From: Hydrogenophaga sp. 2FB | Lineage (GTDB): Bacteria > Pseudomonadota > Gammaproteobacteria > Burkholderiales > Burkholderiaceae_C | Direction: 5' to 3' | DNA: 64,000 nt | Assembly: GCF_005503365.1 (NCBI RefSeq) | Contig: NZ_SCML01000005.1 | Location: 62,001 to 126,000 of the forward strand | Shown here: piece after piece, positions 17,689 through 25,318 of the stretch | Layout of the letters: the number at the start of each line of letters is the position of its first letter | Position numbering within the stretch: the stretch's first letter is position 1 | Position numbers and translations under genes: made by a program | The notes under the pieces: model-generated | What the model saw: the letters and a program-made list of their open reading frames with translations, nothing else | What the model was told of the DNA's origin: nothing | The model's database searches: none

Positions 17689-18270
17689 TTAGCGCTGGCC
17701 GTCACCGACGGAGATCTGGTCGACGCGCAGGCCACCCAGGCGCTCGTGCACGCGGCCACCGGTGGACATGACCAGCGCATACAGGCATTCGTTCGGGCGC
17801 GGGCCGTCGATCGCGCCCACGTCCATGGTGCTGAAGTGGCTGCGCACGTAGGCCGCCTCGATGTTGTGCATGGGAATCGGCAGCCGGAATCCGGCGCTCG
17901 CGACGACCTTTGCCGTCGGCACGATGGACTTGGCCTTGGGCAGGTTCGCGCGCATGGACCAGCCACCTGCCTCGTGCCAGATGGCACCGTGCTCCAGCTC
18001 GCCGTTCACACCGACGATCGCGCCCTTGCCGTAGGCCTGGATGCGGTCCGCACCGCCCATCGCGTTCAGCAGCTCGGGCACGAGTTCCTTGGCCAGCACC
18101 TTCGCGGCTTCCACCAGCTCGGTGAGGTCTTCGACATAGCGCCCGGCGTAGGGGTTGTTCACCACCGCCACGATGGAGCCCATGAGGATGGGCTCGGCGC
18201 GGGCAGGGCCGCCTTCGTGGTAAACGGTTTCGAGGGTCAGCAGCTTTTTGCGAACGTTGATCAGGGACAT
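17689..18270 (-). CDS. Amino acid synthesis family protein (AA_synth, formerly DUF1185)
   Basis: A 193-residue protein that matches the AA_synth family in length and in features such as GSIVAVVNNPYAGRYVEDL and YGKGAIVGVNGELEHGA. The family name is historical and the biochemical role is not established. It has no signal peptide, so it is cytoplasmic. GGAG lies 9 nt before the ATG. It sits between a 3-hydroxyisobutyrate-dehydrogenase-like gene and a D-2-hydroxyacid dehydrogenase gene, suggesting an enzymatic step in the same catabolic route (inference). Confidence 0.82.
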   Translation of the reverse strand: MSLINVRKKLLTLETVYHEGGPARAEPILMGSIVAVVNNPYAGRYVEDLTELVEAAKVLAKELVPELLNAMGGADRIQAYGKGAIVGVNGELEHGAIWHEAGGWSMRANLPKAKSIVPTAKVVASAGFRLPIPMHNIEAAYVRSHFSTMDVGAIDGPRPNECLYALVMSTGGRVHERLGGLRVDQISVGDGQR

Positions 18271-18303
18271 GGTGCGGTGCTCCGGAGTTTGAATGAGGGG
18301 ATG

Positions 18304-19206
18304 TCAGACGGCGTCCGGCGCGCTGCCGAACTGCACACCCGCCCATTGCTCGAAATGGCGAATGGGGAAAACGTTGTCGCGCGGCCCGTCGCCCTGGGTG
18401 ATGGCGAAAGCGAGGAACTGCCGCGCGGCCGGGCTCACCAGCATGGGCACGCCGAGCTTCTCGGCCTCGTCGATGCACATCTTGATGTCCTTGTGCAGCA
18501 GCTCGGTGGTGAAACGCACCGGAAAGCTGCGGTCGAGCACGCACTGCGGAATGCGCTCCAGCGTGGCGAAGGAGCGGCCGCTGGAGGCGTTGAGCACGTC
18601 GAGCATGGTCTTGGCGTCCAGGCCGGCCTTCACGCCATAGACCAGCGCTTCGCAGCTGGCCACCATGCTGGTGGCGTAGAGCGTGTTGTTGATGATCTTC
18701 ATGGTCTGGCCCAGCGTGGGGTCGGCGCCGAGGTAGAAGATGTTCTTGCCGATCACGCGCAGCAGGGGCTCGACCTCTTCATACGCCGCTTGCGCACCCG
18801 CCGGCATCACCGCCAGCGTTCCTTTTTCCGCGGCGACCGTGCCACCGCTGACGGGGGCGCTGACGAAGGCGATCTTGCGCGCTTCGAGTGCGGTCGCGAT
18901 CTCGCGCGTCACCGACGGGCCGGTGGTCGACAGGTCCAGCACCAGGCGCACCTTGCTGCCGTCGATCACGTTGCCCGCGCCGATGGCCACGTCCTTCACG
19001 ATGGCGGGCATCGGCAGGCACAGCAGCACCATCTCGACCTGCGAGGCCAGTTCGTGCGCGCTGGTCGCCACCGTGGCGCCCTTGTCGGCCATGCGCTGTT
19101 GCGCGGGTGCGCTGCGGTCGTGCACCACCAGCTCGTGGCCCGCGGCCAGCAGGCGGGTGCCGAAGTGCACCCCGATGTTGCCCAGTCCTATCAGTCCGAT
19201 CTTCAT
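18304..19206 (-). CDS. NAD(P)-dependent oxidoreductase, 3-hydroxyisobutyrate dehydrogenase-like
   Basis: A 300-residue beta-hydroxyacid dehydrogenase. It has an N-terminal dinucleotide motif MKIGLIGLGNIGVHFG, a substrate loop with SAPVSGGTVAAEKGTL, and catalytic Lys in GQTMKIINNTLYA. Family members (HIBADH, tartronate semialdehyde reductase) oxidise beta-hydroxy acids with NAD(P). It is the first gene of the four-gene minus-strand operon, and AGGAG precedes the ATG. The downstream hydroxyacid and aldehyde dehydrogenases suggest stepwise oxidation of a short hydroxy acid. Confidence 0.92.
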   Translation of the reverse strand: MKIGLIGLGNIGVHFGTRLLAAGHELVVHDRSAPAQQRMADKGATVATSAHELASQVEMVLLCLPMPAIVKDVAIGAGNVIDGSKVRLVLDLSTTGPSVTREIATALEARKIAFVSAPVSGGTVAAEKGTLAVMPAGAQAAYEEVEPLLRVIGKNIFYLGADPTLGQTMKIINNTLYATSMVASCEALVYGVKAGLDAKTMLDVLNASSGRSFATLERIPQCVLDRSFPVRFTTELLHKDIKMCIDEAEKLGVPMLVSPAARQFLAFAITQGDGPRDNVFPIRHFEQWAGVQFGSAPDAV

Positions 19207-19349
19207 GGCGTTTGGTCTCCTGGATGTGCGTCGCCCCGGGTGTCGGGGTGCTTGCTGCGCATCCTAGGAGTCGCGGCGCTGTTGCGCCATTGCCAATTCG
19301 GCGGTGGGGTATAGCCCGGTGTTAAGTGGCCGTCGCGGGGCGTTCGGCG

Positions 19350-19550
19350 TCAACCGCCCAGGCGCGGCAAACCGTCGACCCGGCCCACGGAGCCCCGCCG
19401 CCGGCCACCGTGGCGGCGGTCCGCTTTCTCCTCGAGTGGGCTGGACTTGACCAGCGCGTCCGCCGCGCCCGTGAGCTTGGTCAGGGCCTTGTCGAACGCC
19501 GCAAGCTCCGACGCGCTCAGCGTGGCCAGCACGAGGTTGTTGAGCCGTAC
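19350..19550 (-). pseudogene. MarR-family regulator remnant (C-terminal part only)
   Basis: The minus-strand frame encodes [20 protein letters not shown] followed by [14 protein letters not shown] and a basic tail ending at a stop at 19350. The LNNLxLATLSxxExxxFxxxLxxL pattern is the C-terminal dimerisation helix region of MarR proteins. The winged-helix DNA-binding part is missing: homology ends near 19550, where the coding sequence of a pobA 3' end begins on the opposite strand. Interpreted as a deletion relict. The family call rests on only about 40 residues. Confidence 0.55.
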
Positions 19551-19748
19551 CGATTGCGGGAAGAACTCAAGCGCATGTGGCTGGTGCAGCGCTTCGCCGC
19601 CGGCCTTTGCACCATGGTGCACAGCTTCTCCGGCGACAGCTCGTTCGTGCGGCGCCTGCAACGCGCCGACCTCGACTACATGACCGGCACCACCGCCGGC
19701 CGCCTGCAGTTTTCCGAGAATTTCACCGGTCTTCCCATCGACGCCTGA
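19551..19748 (+). pseudogene. pobA: 4-hydroxybenzoate 3-monooxygenase remnant (C-terminal about 65 residues)
   Basis: The plus-strand frame reads [14 protein letters not shown], then [18 protein letters not shown], then [10 protein letters not shown] and SENFTGLP before a stop. This follows the C-terminus of PobA proteins, which have the pattern RxxW...ERFxWWMTxxLHRF...F..R.Q..EL.Y...AENYVGLP. The FAD-binding and substrate domains are absent, and no start with a ribosome site leads into it. Homology begins exactly where the marR remnant on the other strand ends, so it is a non-functional 3' fragment. It lies 12 nt upstream of the next Bug gene. Confidence 0.75.
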
Positions 19749-19760
19749 AGGAGCATTTTC

Positions 19761-20762
19761 ATGACAAAAATGCCCGCCATTTCTTCTTCGGTGCGCCGAG
19801 CCCTGTTGGCCAGCGCCAGTGCCGGCATGCTGCTGCTGGCCATGCCTGGTGCCGCGCTGGCCCAGGCCTGGCCGTCCAAACCGGTCCGCATCGTGGTGAA
19901 CTTTCCACCGGGCAGTTCGCCCGATGTGCTGGCGCGCGCCATTTCACAACCGCTGCAGCAGGCCCTGGGCCAGCCCGTCATCATCGAGAACCGCGCGGGC
20001 GCCAGCGGCATGATCGGCGCCGAAGCGGTGGCCAAGGCCCCGGCCGACGGGCACACGTTGTTGATGACGGCGGGCAGCGCCATCACCACCAACCCGTTCA
20101 TCTACGCCTCGATGCCCTACGACACGGAAAAGGACCTCACGCCGGTGGCCGCAGTGGCGCGCATCGTGTTGTTCCTGGAGGCCAAAGCCAGTCTGCCGGT
20201 GAAGGATGCAAAAGAGTTTCTCGCCTATCTCAAGGCCAACCCCGGCAAGCTGAGCTACGCGTCGGCCGGCAACGCGACCGGCCTGCACCTGGCGGGCGAA
20301 ATGCTCAAGAGCCAGGCGGGCGTGTACGCGCTGCACGTGCCCTACCGGGGCTCCGCCCCCGCGCTGCAGGATCTGCTGGCCGGCCAGGTGGACTTCTTCT
20401 TCGATCCGGGCATTGGCCTGACCCACGTGCGCGCCGACAAACTGCGCCTGCTGGCGGTGGCCGGCATGCGGCGTTCCGCTGCGTTCCCCAATGTGCCGAC
20501 GCTGGATGAAGTCGGCCTCAAGGGTTTTGACGCCGGCCAGACCCACGGCTTCTACGCACCGGCCGGCACGCCCGCGCCAGTGGTGGAGCGGCTCAACCGC
20601 GAGATCAACCGCATCCTGGCGATGCCGGCGGTGAAGACGCAGATCGAAACCATCGGCGCCGAGGCCACCCCGCTGACGGTGCAGCAGTTCGCCACCGTGA
20701 TGGCCGACGACAGCAAGCGTTATGGCGCGATCATCAAGGAACGGCAGATCAAGGCCGATTGA
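19761..20762 (+). CDS. Tripartite tricarboxylate transporter receptor, Bug/TctC family
   Basis: A 333-residue periplasmic receptor with a long signal peptide (RRALLASASAGMLLLAMPGAALAQ) and then AWPSKPVRIVVNFPPGSSPD. Bug motifs ADGHTLLMT and HVPYRGSAPALQDLLAG are present. AAGGAG sits 8 nt before the ATG. It follows the pobA remnant directly and converges with a LysR gene, overlapping it by 14 nt. With no intact catabolic gene beside it, its ligand is open; aromatic acids are a guess from the pobA scar. Confidence 0.92.
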   Translation: MTKMPAISSSVRRALLASASAGMLLLAMPGAALAQAWPSKPVRIVVNFPPGSSPDVLARAISQPLQQALGQPVIIENRAGASGMIGAEAVAKAPADGHTLLMTAGSAITTNPFIYASMPYDTEKDLTPVAAVARIVLFLEAKASLPVKDAKEFLAYLKANPGKLSYASAGNATGLHLAGEMLKSQAGVYALHVPYRGSAPALQDLLAGQVDFFFDPGIGLTHVRADKLRLLAVAGMRRSAAFPNVPTLDEVGLKGFDAGQTHGFYAPAGTPAPVVERLNREINRILAMPAVKTQIETIGAEATPLTVQQFATVMADDSKRYGAIIKERQIKAD

Positions 20763-21663
20763 CCTGGCGCTGCTTGTCTTCGGCCACCTGCTGGTGGAGC
20801 ACCTCGATGAACTTGTCCGCATGGGTGGTGCGCTGGTCGAACACCGAGCGCACCACGCTGGGCGTGAGCACGATCTCTTCCACCAGGGGCAACACCTGCA
20901 GGTCGGGCCAGTCCATGCCGTCCACGGTGAACTCGTCCACCAGCGCCACGCCGGCACCCGAGCGCACCAGTGAGCAGGCCACCTCGGTCTGCTGGATGTC
21001 GATGCGAGACGCCAGCTCTACATCGGCCTTGCGAAACGCCGCCGTGACGAGTTGGCCAAAGGCAATGCCGCGCTCGTGCGCGATGAGCGGGTAGCGCGCG
21101 AGATCGGCGATGGTGACGGCGGGCAGCTGGCTCAGCTCGTGCCCGCGCGGCATCACACAGACCATGCGGCCTTCCGTCAAGGGCGTGGTCTGCAGGTTGG
21201 GATGCTGCAATGGCATGACCGAGACCGCCAGGTCCACCTTGTGGCCCAACACCTCCGCCGCCATGTCGGCCAGCAGGGTGACGTGGTAGCTCACCCGGAT
21301 CTGTGGGTAGCGCTGCACGAAGCGGGTGATGGCGCGCGCCATGAGGCCGCGGCTCAGGCACGGGCTGGAGCACAGGTTGAGCGTGCCGGTGGAGCCGTGC
21401 GCGAGGTTGCGCGCGAACTCGTCGACCCGCAGGGCCTGCTGGTAGAACCCGTCCACTTCGCGAAACAGCGCCTCGCCCTCGGGCGTGGGCACCAGCTTGC
21501 CTTTGGCGCGGTTGAACAGCGAGAGGCCCAGCGTCTGCTCGGTGTGCGCCACGATGCGGCTGACGGCGGGCTGCGAGATGAACAGCAGCTTCGATGCACC
21601 GTTGATGGAGCCGGTCAACATCACCGCGCGAAACACCTCCATCTGCCGCAGCCGGAATTTCAT
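20749..21663 (-). CDS. LysR family transcriptional regulator
   Basis: A 304-residue LysR protein. The HTH is at about residues 5-65 (GASKLLFISQPAVSRIVAHT, LSLFNRAKGKLVPT), followed by the ligand domain (TLNLCSSPCLSRGLMARAI). Its ATG overlaps the stop of the upstream CysB-like gene (ATGA), so the two regulators are co-expressed. Its 3' end overlaps the convergent Bug gene. The target is unknown; the pair sits opposite the tricarballylate/aconitate operon and may control it. Confidence 0.92.
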   Translation of the reverse strand: MKFRLRQMEVFRAVMLTGSINGASKLLFISQPAVSRIVAHTEQTLGLSLFNRAKGKLVPTPEGEALFREVDGFYQQALRVDEFARNLAHGSTGTLNLCSSPCLSRGLMARAITRFVQRYPQIRVSYHVTLLADMAAEVLGHKVDLAVSVMPLQHPNLQTTPLTEGRMVCVMPRGHELSQLPAVTIADLARYPLIAHERGIAFGQLVTAAFRKADVELASRIDIQQTEVACSLVRSGAGVALVDEFTVDGMDWPDLQVLPLVEEIVLTPSVVRSVFDQRTTHADKFIEVLHQQVAEDKQRQVNRP

Positions 21664-22598
21664 CGCTCGGTCTCCGCCTGCTGCTCGATCGCGGAGCGCA
21701 CATAGTCCTTGGTGAGCTTGGGTGTGAACAGGCGCAGGAAGTCGTAGGTGTGGTTGCGCAGGTAGCTGTTGGCGCGCACCGAGATCGACAGCATGCTGGA
21801 CTTGAACAGGTGGCTCGCGTCGATCGCGCGCAGGCCCTGGTCCTTGCGCCGGTCGTAGGAGACGGCGGTCATCACGGCGATGCCCATGCCCAGTTCCACA
21901 TAGGTTTTGCTGACGTCGGCGTCTACGGCGCCGAACACGATGTTGGGCTCGATGCCGACCTTCTGGAAGGCTTCCATCACCTTCCAGCGGCCACTGAAGG
22001 CCGGGTCGTGCGTGATGATGGGATACGCCGCCACGTCGTGCAGCGTGGGCTTGCGGATCTTCAACAGCGGATGGCCCGCCTTCACGATGATGATGCGCTC
22101 CAGCTCGAAGCAGTCCAGCCGCACCAGGGCGGGAAAGGCCCGCATGGTCTCGGTGCCGATGGCCAGGTCGGTCTCGCCGGCCTCCACCATTTCGCAGATC
22201 TGCGTCGGGTTGCCCTGACGCAGGTGGAGCTGCACATTCGGGTGGCGCTGGATGAAGCGCTCGATCACCTTGGGCAACACGTAGCGCGCCTGCGTGTGCG
22301 TGGTGGCAATGGCCAGGCTGCCGGTGTCGCGCGCCGAAATTTCCTCACCCAGGCGCTTGAGGTTGTCGATGTCGCCGACGACCCGCTTGGCGATCGTGAC
22401 CACCTCACGGCCCGGCTCGGTCAGGCCGACGATGCGGTTGCGTTTGCGGGCAAAGATTTCGAAGCCGAGCTCGGCCTCGATCTGCTGGATGTGCTTGCTG
22501 ATGCCGGGCTGCGAGGTGTGCAGCGCTTCGGCCGTGTTGGAGATGTGGTTGCCGTGGCGGTGGACTTCCAGTACGTAGCGCAGTTGCAGCAGTTTCAT
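21660..22598 (-). CDS. CysB-like LysR family transcriptional regulator
   Basis: A 312-residue protein beginning MKLLQLRYVLEVHRHGNHIS, with HTH TAEALHTSQPGISKHIQQIE. Both are very close to the CysB/Cbl subgroup, whose members sense sulfur compounds. The start at 22598 matches CysB length; an upstream in-frame ATG at 22640 lies inside a perfect palindrome and is unlikely. It is divergent from the Bug-tcuA operon and translationally coupled to the following LysR gene. Whether it is a sulfur regulator or has been recruited to organic-acid control is not decidable from sequence; the context favours the latter. Confidence 0.88.
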   Translation of the reverse strand: MKLLQLRYVLEVHRHGNHISNTAEALHTSQPGISKHIQQIEAELGFEIFARKRNRIVGLTEPGREVVTIAKRVVGDIDNLKRLGEEISARDTGSLAIATTHTQARYVLPKVIERFIQRHPNVQLHLRQGNPTQICEMVEAGETDLAIGTETMRAFPALVRLDCFELERIIIVKAGHPLLKIRKPTLHDVAAYPIITHDPAFSGRWKVMEAFQKVGIEPNIVFGAVDADVSKTYVELGMGIAVMTAVSYDRRKDQGLRAIDASHLFKSSMLSISVRANSYLRNHTYDFLRLFTPKLTKDYVRSAIEQQAETER

Positions 22599-22621
22599 CG
22601 GTTTCCCAGCATGAATGGATT

Positions 22622-22645
22622 GAATATTGTGATAACACAATATTC
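22622..22645. promoter_or_regulatory. Perfect 10-bp palindrome GAATATTGTG-ATAA-CACAATATTC
   Basis: A perfect inverted repeat (10-bp arms, 4-nt spacer) in the divergent promoter region, 24 nt upstream of the CysB-like start and 85 nt upstream of the Bug start. It is strongly AT-rich in a GC-rich genome and contains ATTGTG/CACAAT half-sites typical of LysR or other dimeric regulators. It is probably the operator for autoregulation and control of the tricarballylate/aconitate operon. Confidence 0.6.
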
Positions 22646-22729
22646 TGGCAGTGAATTCACAAGAGCGCTATCGTGCCGCAACGCGATGAAAAAGGGGCAA
22701 ATATCTTGTCCCGATCGAAGGAGACCACG

Positions 22730-23719
22730 ATGGAAAAAGCGATGGGGCAGGGCCGGTACTGGCTCGGCAGGTTTGTGCTCGCGGCGGGCATGTTGTGCGT
22801 GACGGGTGCCGCCGTGGCACAGGCGCCGTTCCCGAACCGGCCGATCCGGCTGGTGTCCGGTTTTGCGCCGGGTGGAGCCACCGACGTGGTGGCGCGCCTG
22901 ATTGCCCAGAGCATTTCCGATGCACTGGGCCAGACCGTCATCGTGGACAACAAACCGGGCGCGGCCGGCAACATCGGCGCGGACTTCGTGGCGCGTTCAC
23001 CCGCCGATGGCCATACCCTGTACCTGGCGAACGCAACGTTGGCCATGCCCTCGATGTTCCCCAAGATCACCTTCGACGTGAAGAAGGACCTGGCGCCGGT
23101 GTCCATGATCGCCTGGGGCCCATCGGTGCTGGCGGTGAACCCCAGGTTGCCGGTGCGCTCGGTGAAGGAACTGATCACGTACGCGCAGCAGAACCCCGGC
23201 AAGCTCGACTTTGGTTCCGGCGGCATCGGCAACATCACCCACATGTCCATGGAGTTGTTCAACTACATGGCCAAGGTGGACATCAACCATGTGCCCTACA
23301 AGGGCGGCGCACCGTCCACCACCGCGGCGGTGGGCGGCGAGGTGCAGGTGCTGATGGCGGCGGCCGCCAACACCATTGCCCACATCAAGGCCGGCACGCT
23401 GGTGCCGCTGGCGGTCACGGGCCGCACCCGCACGCTGGCGCTGCCCGATGTGCCCACGATCGCCGAGGCTGGCGTGCCCGGCTACGAGGCCAGTTCCTGG
23501 TACGGCATCGTCGTGGCCGCTGGAACGCCCAAGGCCGTGGTCGACAAGCTTGACGGCGCCATCCGCGCCGGGGTGAAAAAGCAGGAGGTGCGCGACAAGA
23601 TGCAGGCGCAAGGCATGGACCCGGTGGAGATGGGGCCGGACGAGTTCGGGCGCTTCCTCCAGACGGAGATCACCAAGTGGGCCGGGATCATCGCCCGCGC
23701 CAACATCCGCGCCGAATGA
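22730..23719 (+). CDS. Tripartite tricarboxylate transporter receptor, Bug/TctC family (first gene of tcu-like operon)
   Basis: A 329-residue periplasmic receptor. The signal peptide ends near GAAVAQAPFPNRPIRLVS; GFAPGGATDVVAR, SPADGHTLYL and HVPYKGGAPSTT mark the Bug family. ATG 22730 has AAGGAG at 7 nt. It is followed by tricarballylate dehydrogenase and aconitase-type genes, so a C6 tricarboxylate (tricarballylate, aconitate or citrate) is its likely ligand, as for classic TctC. TctA/TctB are not in the window. Confidence 0.93.
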   Translation: MEKAMGQGRYWLGRFVLAAGMLCVTGAAVAQAPFPNRPIRLVSGFAPGGATDVVARLIAQSISDALGQTVIVDNKPGAAGNIGADFVARSPADGHTLYLANATLAMPSMFPKITFDVKKDLAPVSMIAWGPSVLAVNPRLPVRSVKELITYAQQNPGKLDFGSGGIGNITHMSMELFNYMAKVDINHVPYKGGAPSTTAAVGGEVQVLMAAAANTIAHIKAGTLVPLAVTGRTRTLALPDVPTIAEAGVPGYEASSWYGIVVAAGTPKAVVDKLDGAIRAGVKKQEVRDKMQAQGMDPVEMGPDEFGRFLQTEITKWAGIIARANIRAE

Positions 23720-23781
23720 GCCTGCCGCTTGAACCCCAACAAAGGACATACCTGAACGTGACCGAACGTGAGACTGAACCA

Positions 23782-25299
23782 ATGAACTACGAAGAGAAAA
23801 AATACGATGTGGTGATCGTGGGAGGCGGCAATGCCGCGCTGTGTGCCGCGATATCGGCGCGCGAACAAGGTGCGGATGTGCTGTTGCTGGAACGCGCGCC
23901 GTTTGCCGAGCGCGGTGGCAATACCGCCTACACCGACGGCAAGATGCGCTTCGCCTACGAGGGCGTGGACGACATCATTGCGCTGTCCGGCGATCTCACC
24001 GCCGACGAAATCGCGAACACCGATTTCGGGTCGTACCCCGAAGCCGACTTCTTCGACGACATGGCCCGCGTCACCATGCACCGCACCGACCCGGACCTGT
24101 GCGAAATCCTGGTGCGCAACAGCAACGCGGTGATGCGCTGGATGAACGCCAACGGCGTGAAGTTCCAGCCCAACTATGGCCGCCAGGCCTACAAGACCAA
24201 CGGCCGCTTCACGTTCTGGGGCGGCGCGCCACTGGCCACCTACGGCGGTGGTCCTGGCCTGGTGGAAGCGCTGTACAAACAGGCCGAAAAGAAGGGCGTG
24301 CAGATCTGCTACGACGCCTGGGTGAAAGAGCTGATCCACGACGTGGACGGCGTTCACGGTGTGGTGGTGCGCATCGATGGCCGCATGCAGAACGTTGCCG
24401 CGCATGCGGTGGTGCTGGCCTGCGGTGGTTTCGAGGCCAACAGCGAGTGGCGCACGCGCTACCTCGGCAAGGGCTGGGACCTGGCCAAGGTGCGGGGCAC
24501 GCGCTTCAACACGGGCGACGGCCTGGCGATGGCGCTCAACATCGGCGCGCAGCCGTATGGCCACTGGTCCGGCTGCCACGCGGTCGGGTGGGAGCGCTAC
24601 GCGACGGATTTCGGCGACCTGGATGTCACGCCGCATTTCCAGCGCCACAGCTACACCTTCAGCATCATGGTCAACGGCGATGGCAAACGTTTTCTGGACG
24701 AAGGCGCGGACATCCGCAACTTCACCTATGCCAAGTACGGCCACCTCATCCTCGACCAGCCCGGCCAGTTCGCCTGGCAGATCTACGACGACAAGGTGTC
24801 GCACCTGCTGCTCGACGAGTACCGCACCAAACACGTCACCAAGGTGAAGGCGGACACGCTGGAAGAACTCGTGCGCAAGCTCGACGACGTCGACCCGGAG
24901 CAGTGCCTCAAGACCATCCAGGAGTACAACGCGGCGGTGGACGAGAGCGTGGCCTTCGATCCCAACATCAAGGACGGCAAGGGCACGAGCGGGCTTGCGG
25001 TACCCAAGACCAACTGGGCGCTCAAGCTCGACAAGCCGCCCTACCAGGCGTTCGCCATCACCTGCGGCGTGACCTTCACCTTCGGCGGTCTGAAGATCAC
25101 CAACGAGGCCCAGGTGGTCAACACCAACCACGAACCCATCCAGGGCCTGTACGCGGCCGGTGAGATGGTCGGTGGCATTTTCTACTTCAACTACCCCGGC
25201 GCCAGCGGCCTCACCAGCGGTGCGGTGTTCGGCCGCCTGGCCGGCGCGAGCGCGGGCACGTTTGCCCGAAGCCGCAAACCGATCGCCGCCAACGCCTGA
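23782..25299 (+). CDS. tcuA: FAD-dependent tricarballylate dehydrogenase TcuA
   Basis: A 505-residue flavoprotein of the succinate dehydrogenase/fumarate reductase flavoprotein group. The N-terminal motif DVVIVGGGNAALCAAISARE is the TcuA/CobZ signature. Later elements are TFWGGAPLATYGGGPGLV, a TFTFGGLKI region and C-terminal YPGASGLTSGAVFGRLAG, which binds FAD. TcuA oxidises tricarballylate to cis-aconitate. In enterobacteria the Fe-S/haem protein TcuB reoxidises it; no tcuB is present here. ATG 23782 is preferred; a GTG at 23758 with AAAGGA upstream is an alternative. The neighbouring aconitase-type and PrpF genes fit the product cis-aconitate. Confidence 0.9.
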   Translation: MNYEEKKYDVVIVGGGNAALCAAISAREQGADVLLLERAPFAERGGNTAYTDGKMRFAYEGVDDIIALSGDLTADEIANTDFGSYPEADFFDDMARVTMHRTDPDLCEILVRNSNAVMRWMNANGVKFQPNYGRQAYKTNGRFTFWGGAPLATYGGGPGLVEALYKQAEKKGVQICYDAWVKELIHDVDGVHGVVVRIDGRMQNVAAHAVVLACGGFEANSEWRTRYLGKGWDLAKVRGTRFNTGDGLAMALNIGAQPYGHWSGCHAVGWERYATDFGDLDVTPHFQRHSYTFSIMVNGDGKRFLDEGADIRNFTYAKYGHLILDQPGQFAWQIYDDKVSHLLLDEYRTKHVTKVKADTLEELVRKLDDVDPEQCLKTIQEYNAAVDESVAFDPNIKDGKGTSGLAVPKTNWALKLDKPPYQAFAITCGVTFTFGGLKITNEAQVVNTNHEPIQGLYAAGEMVGGIFYFNYPGASGLTSGAVFGRLAGASAGTFARSRKPIAANA

Positions 25300-25318
25300 C
25301 CCGCATCCGAAAGCCTTC

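Noticed and set aside
19326-19550. Plus-strand coding sequence upstream of the pobA fragment as a real gene
   Set aside because: The residues before LREELKRMW are Arg/Gly-rich shadow of the minus-strand MarR remnant; only the part after 19551 matches PobA.
22599-22640. Longer CysB-like protein starting at 22640
   Set aside because: That ATG lies within the perfect palindrome, and the extra residues (MCYHNIQSIHAGKP) precede the exact CysB-type start MKLLQLRYV.
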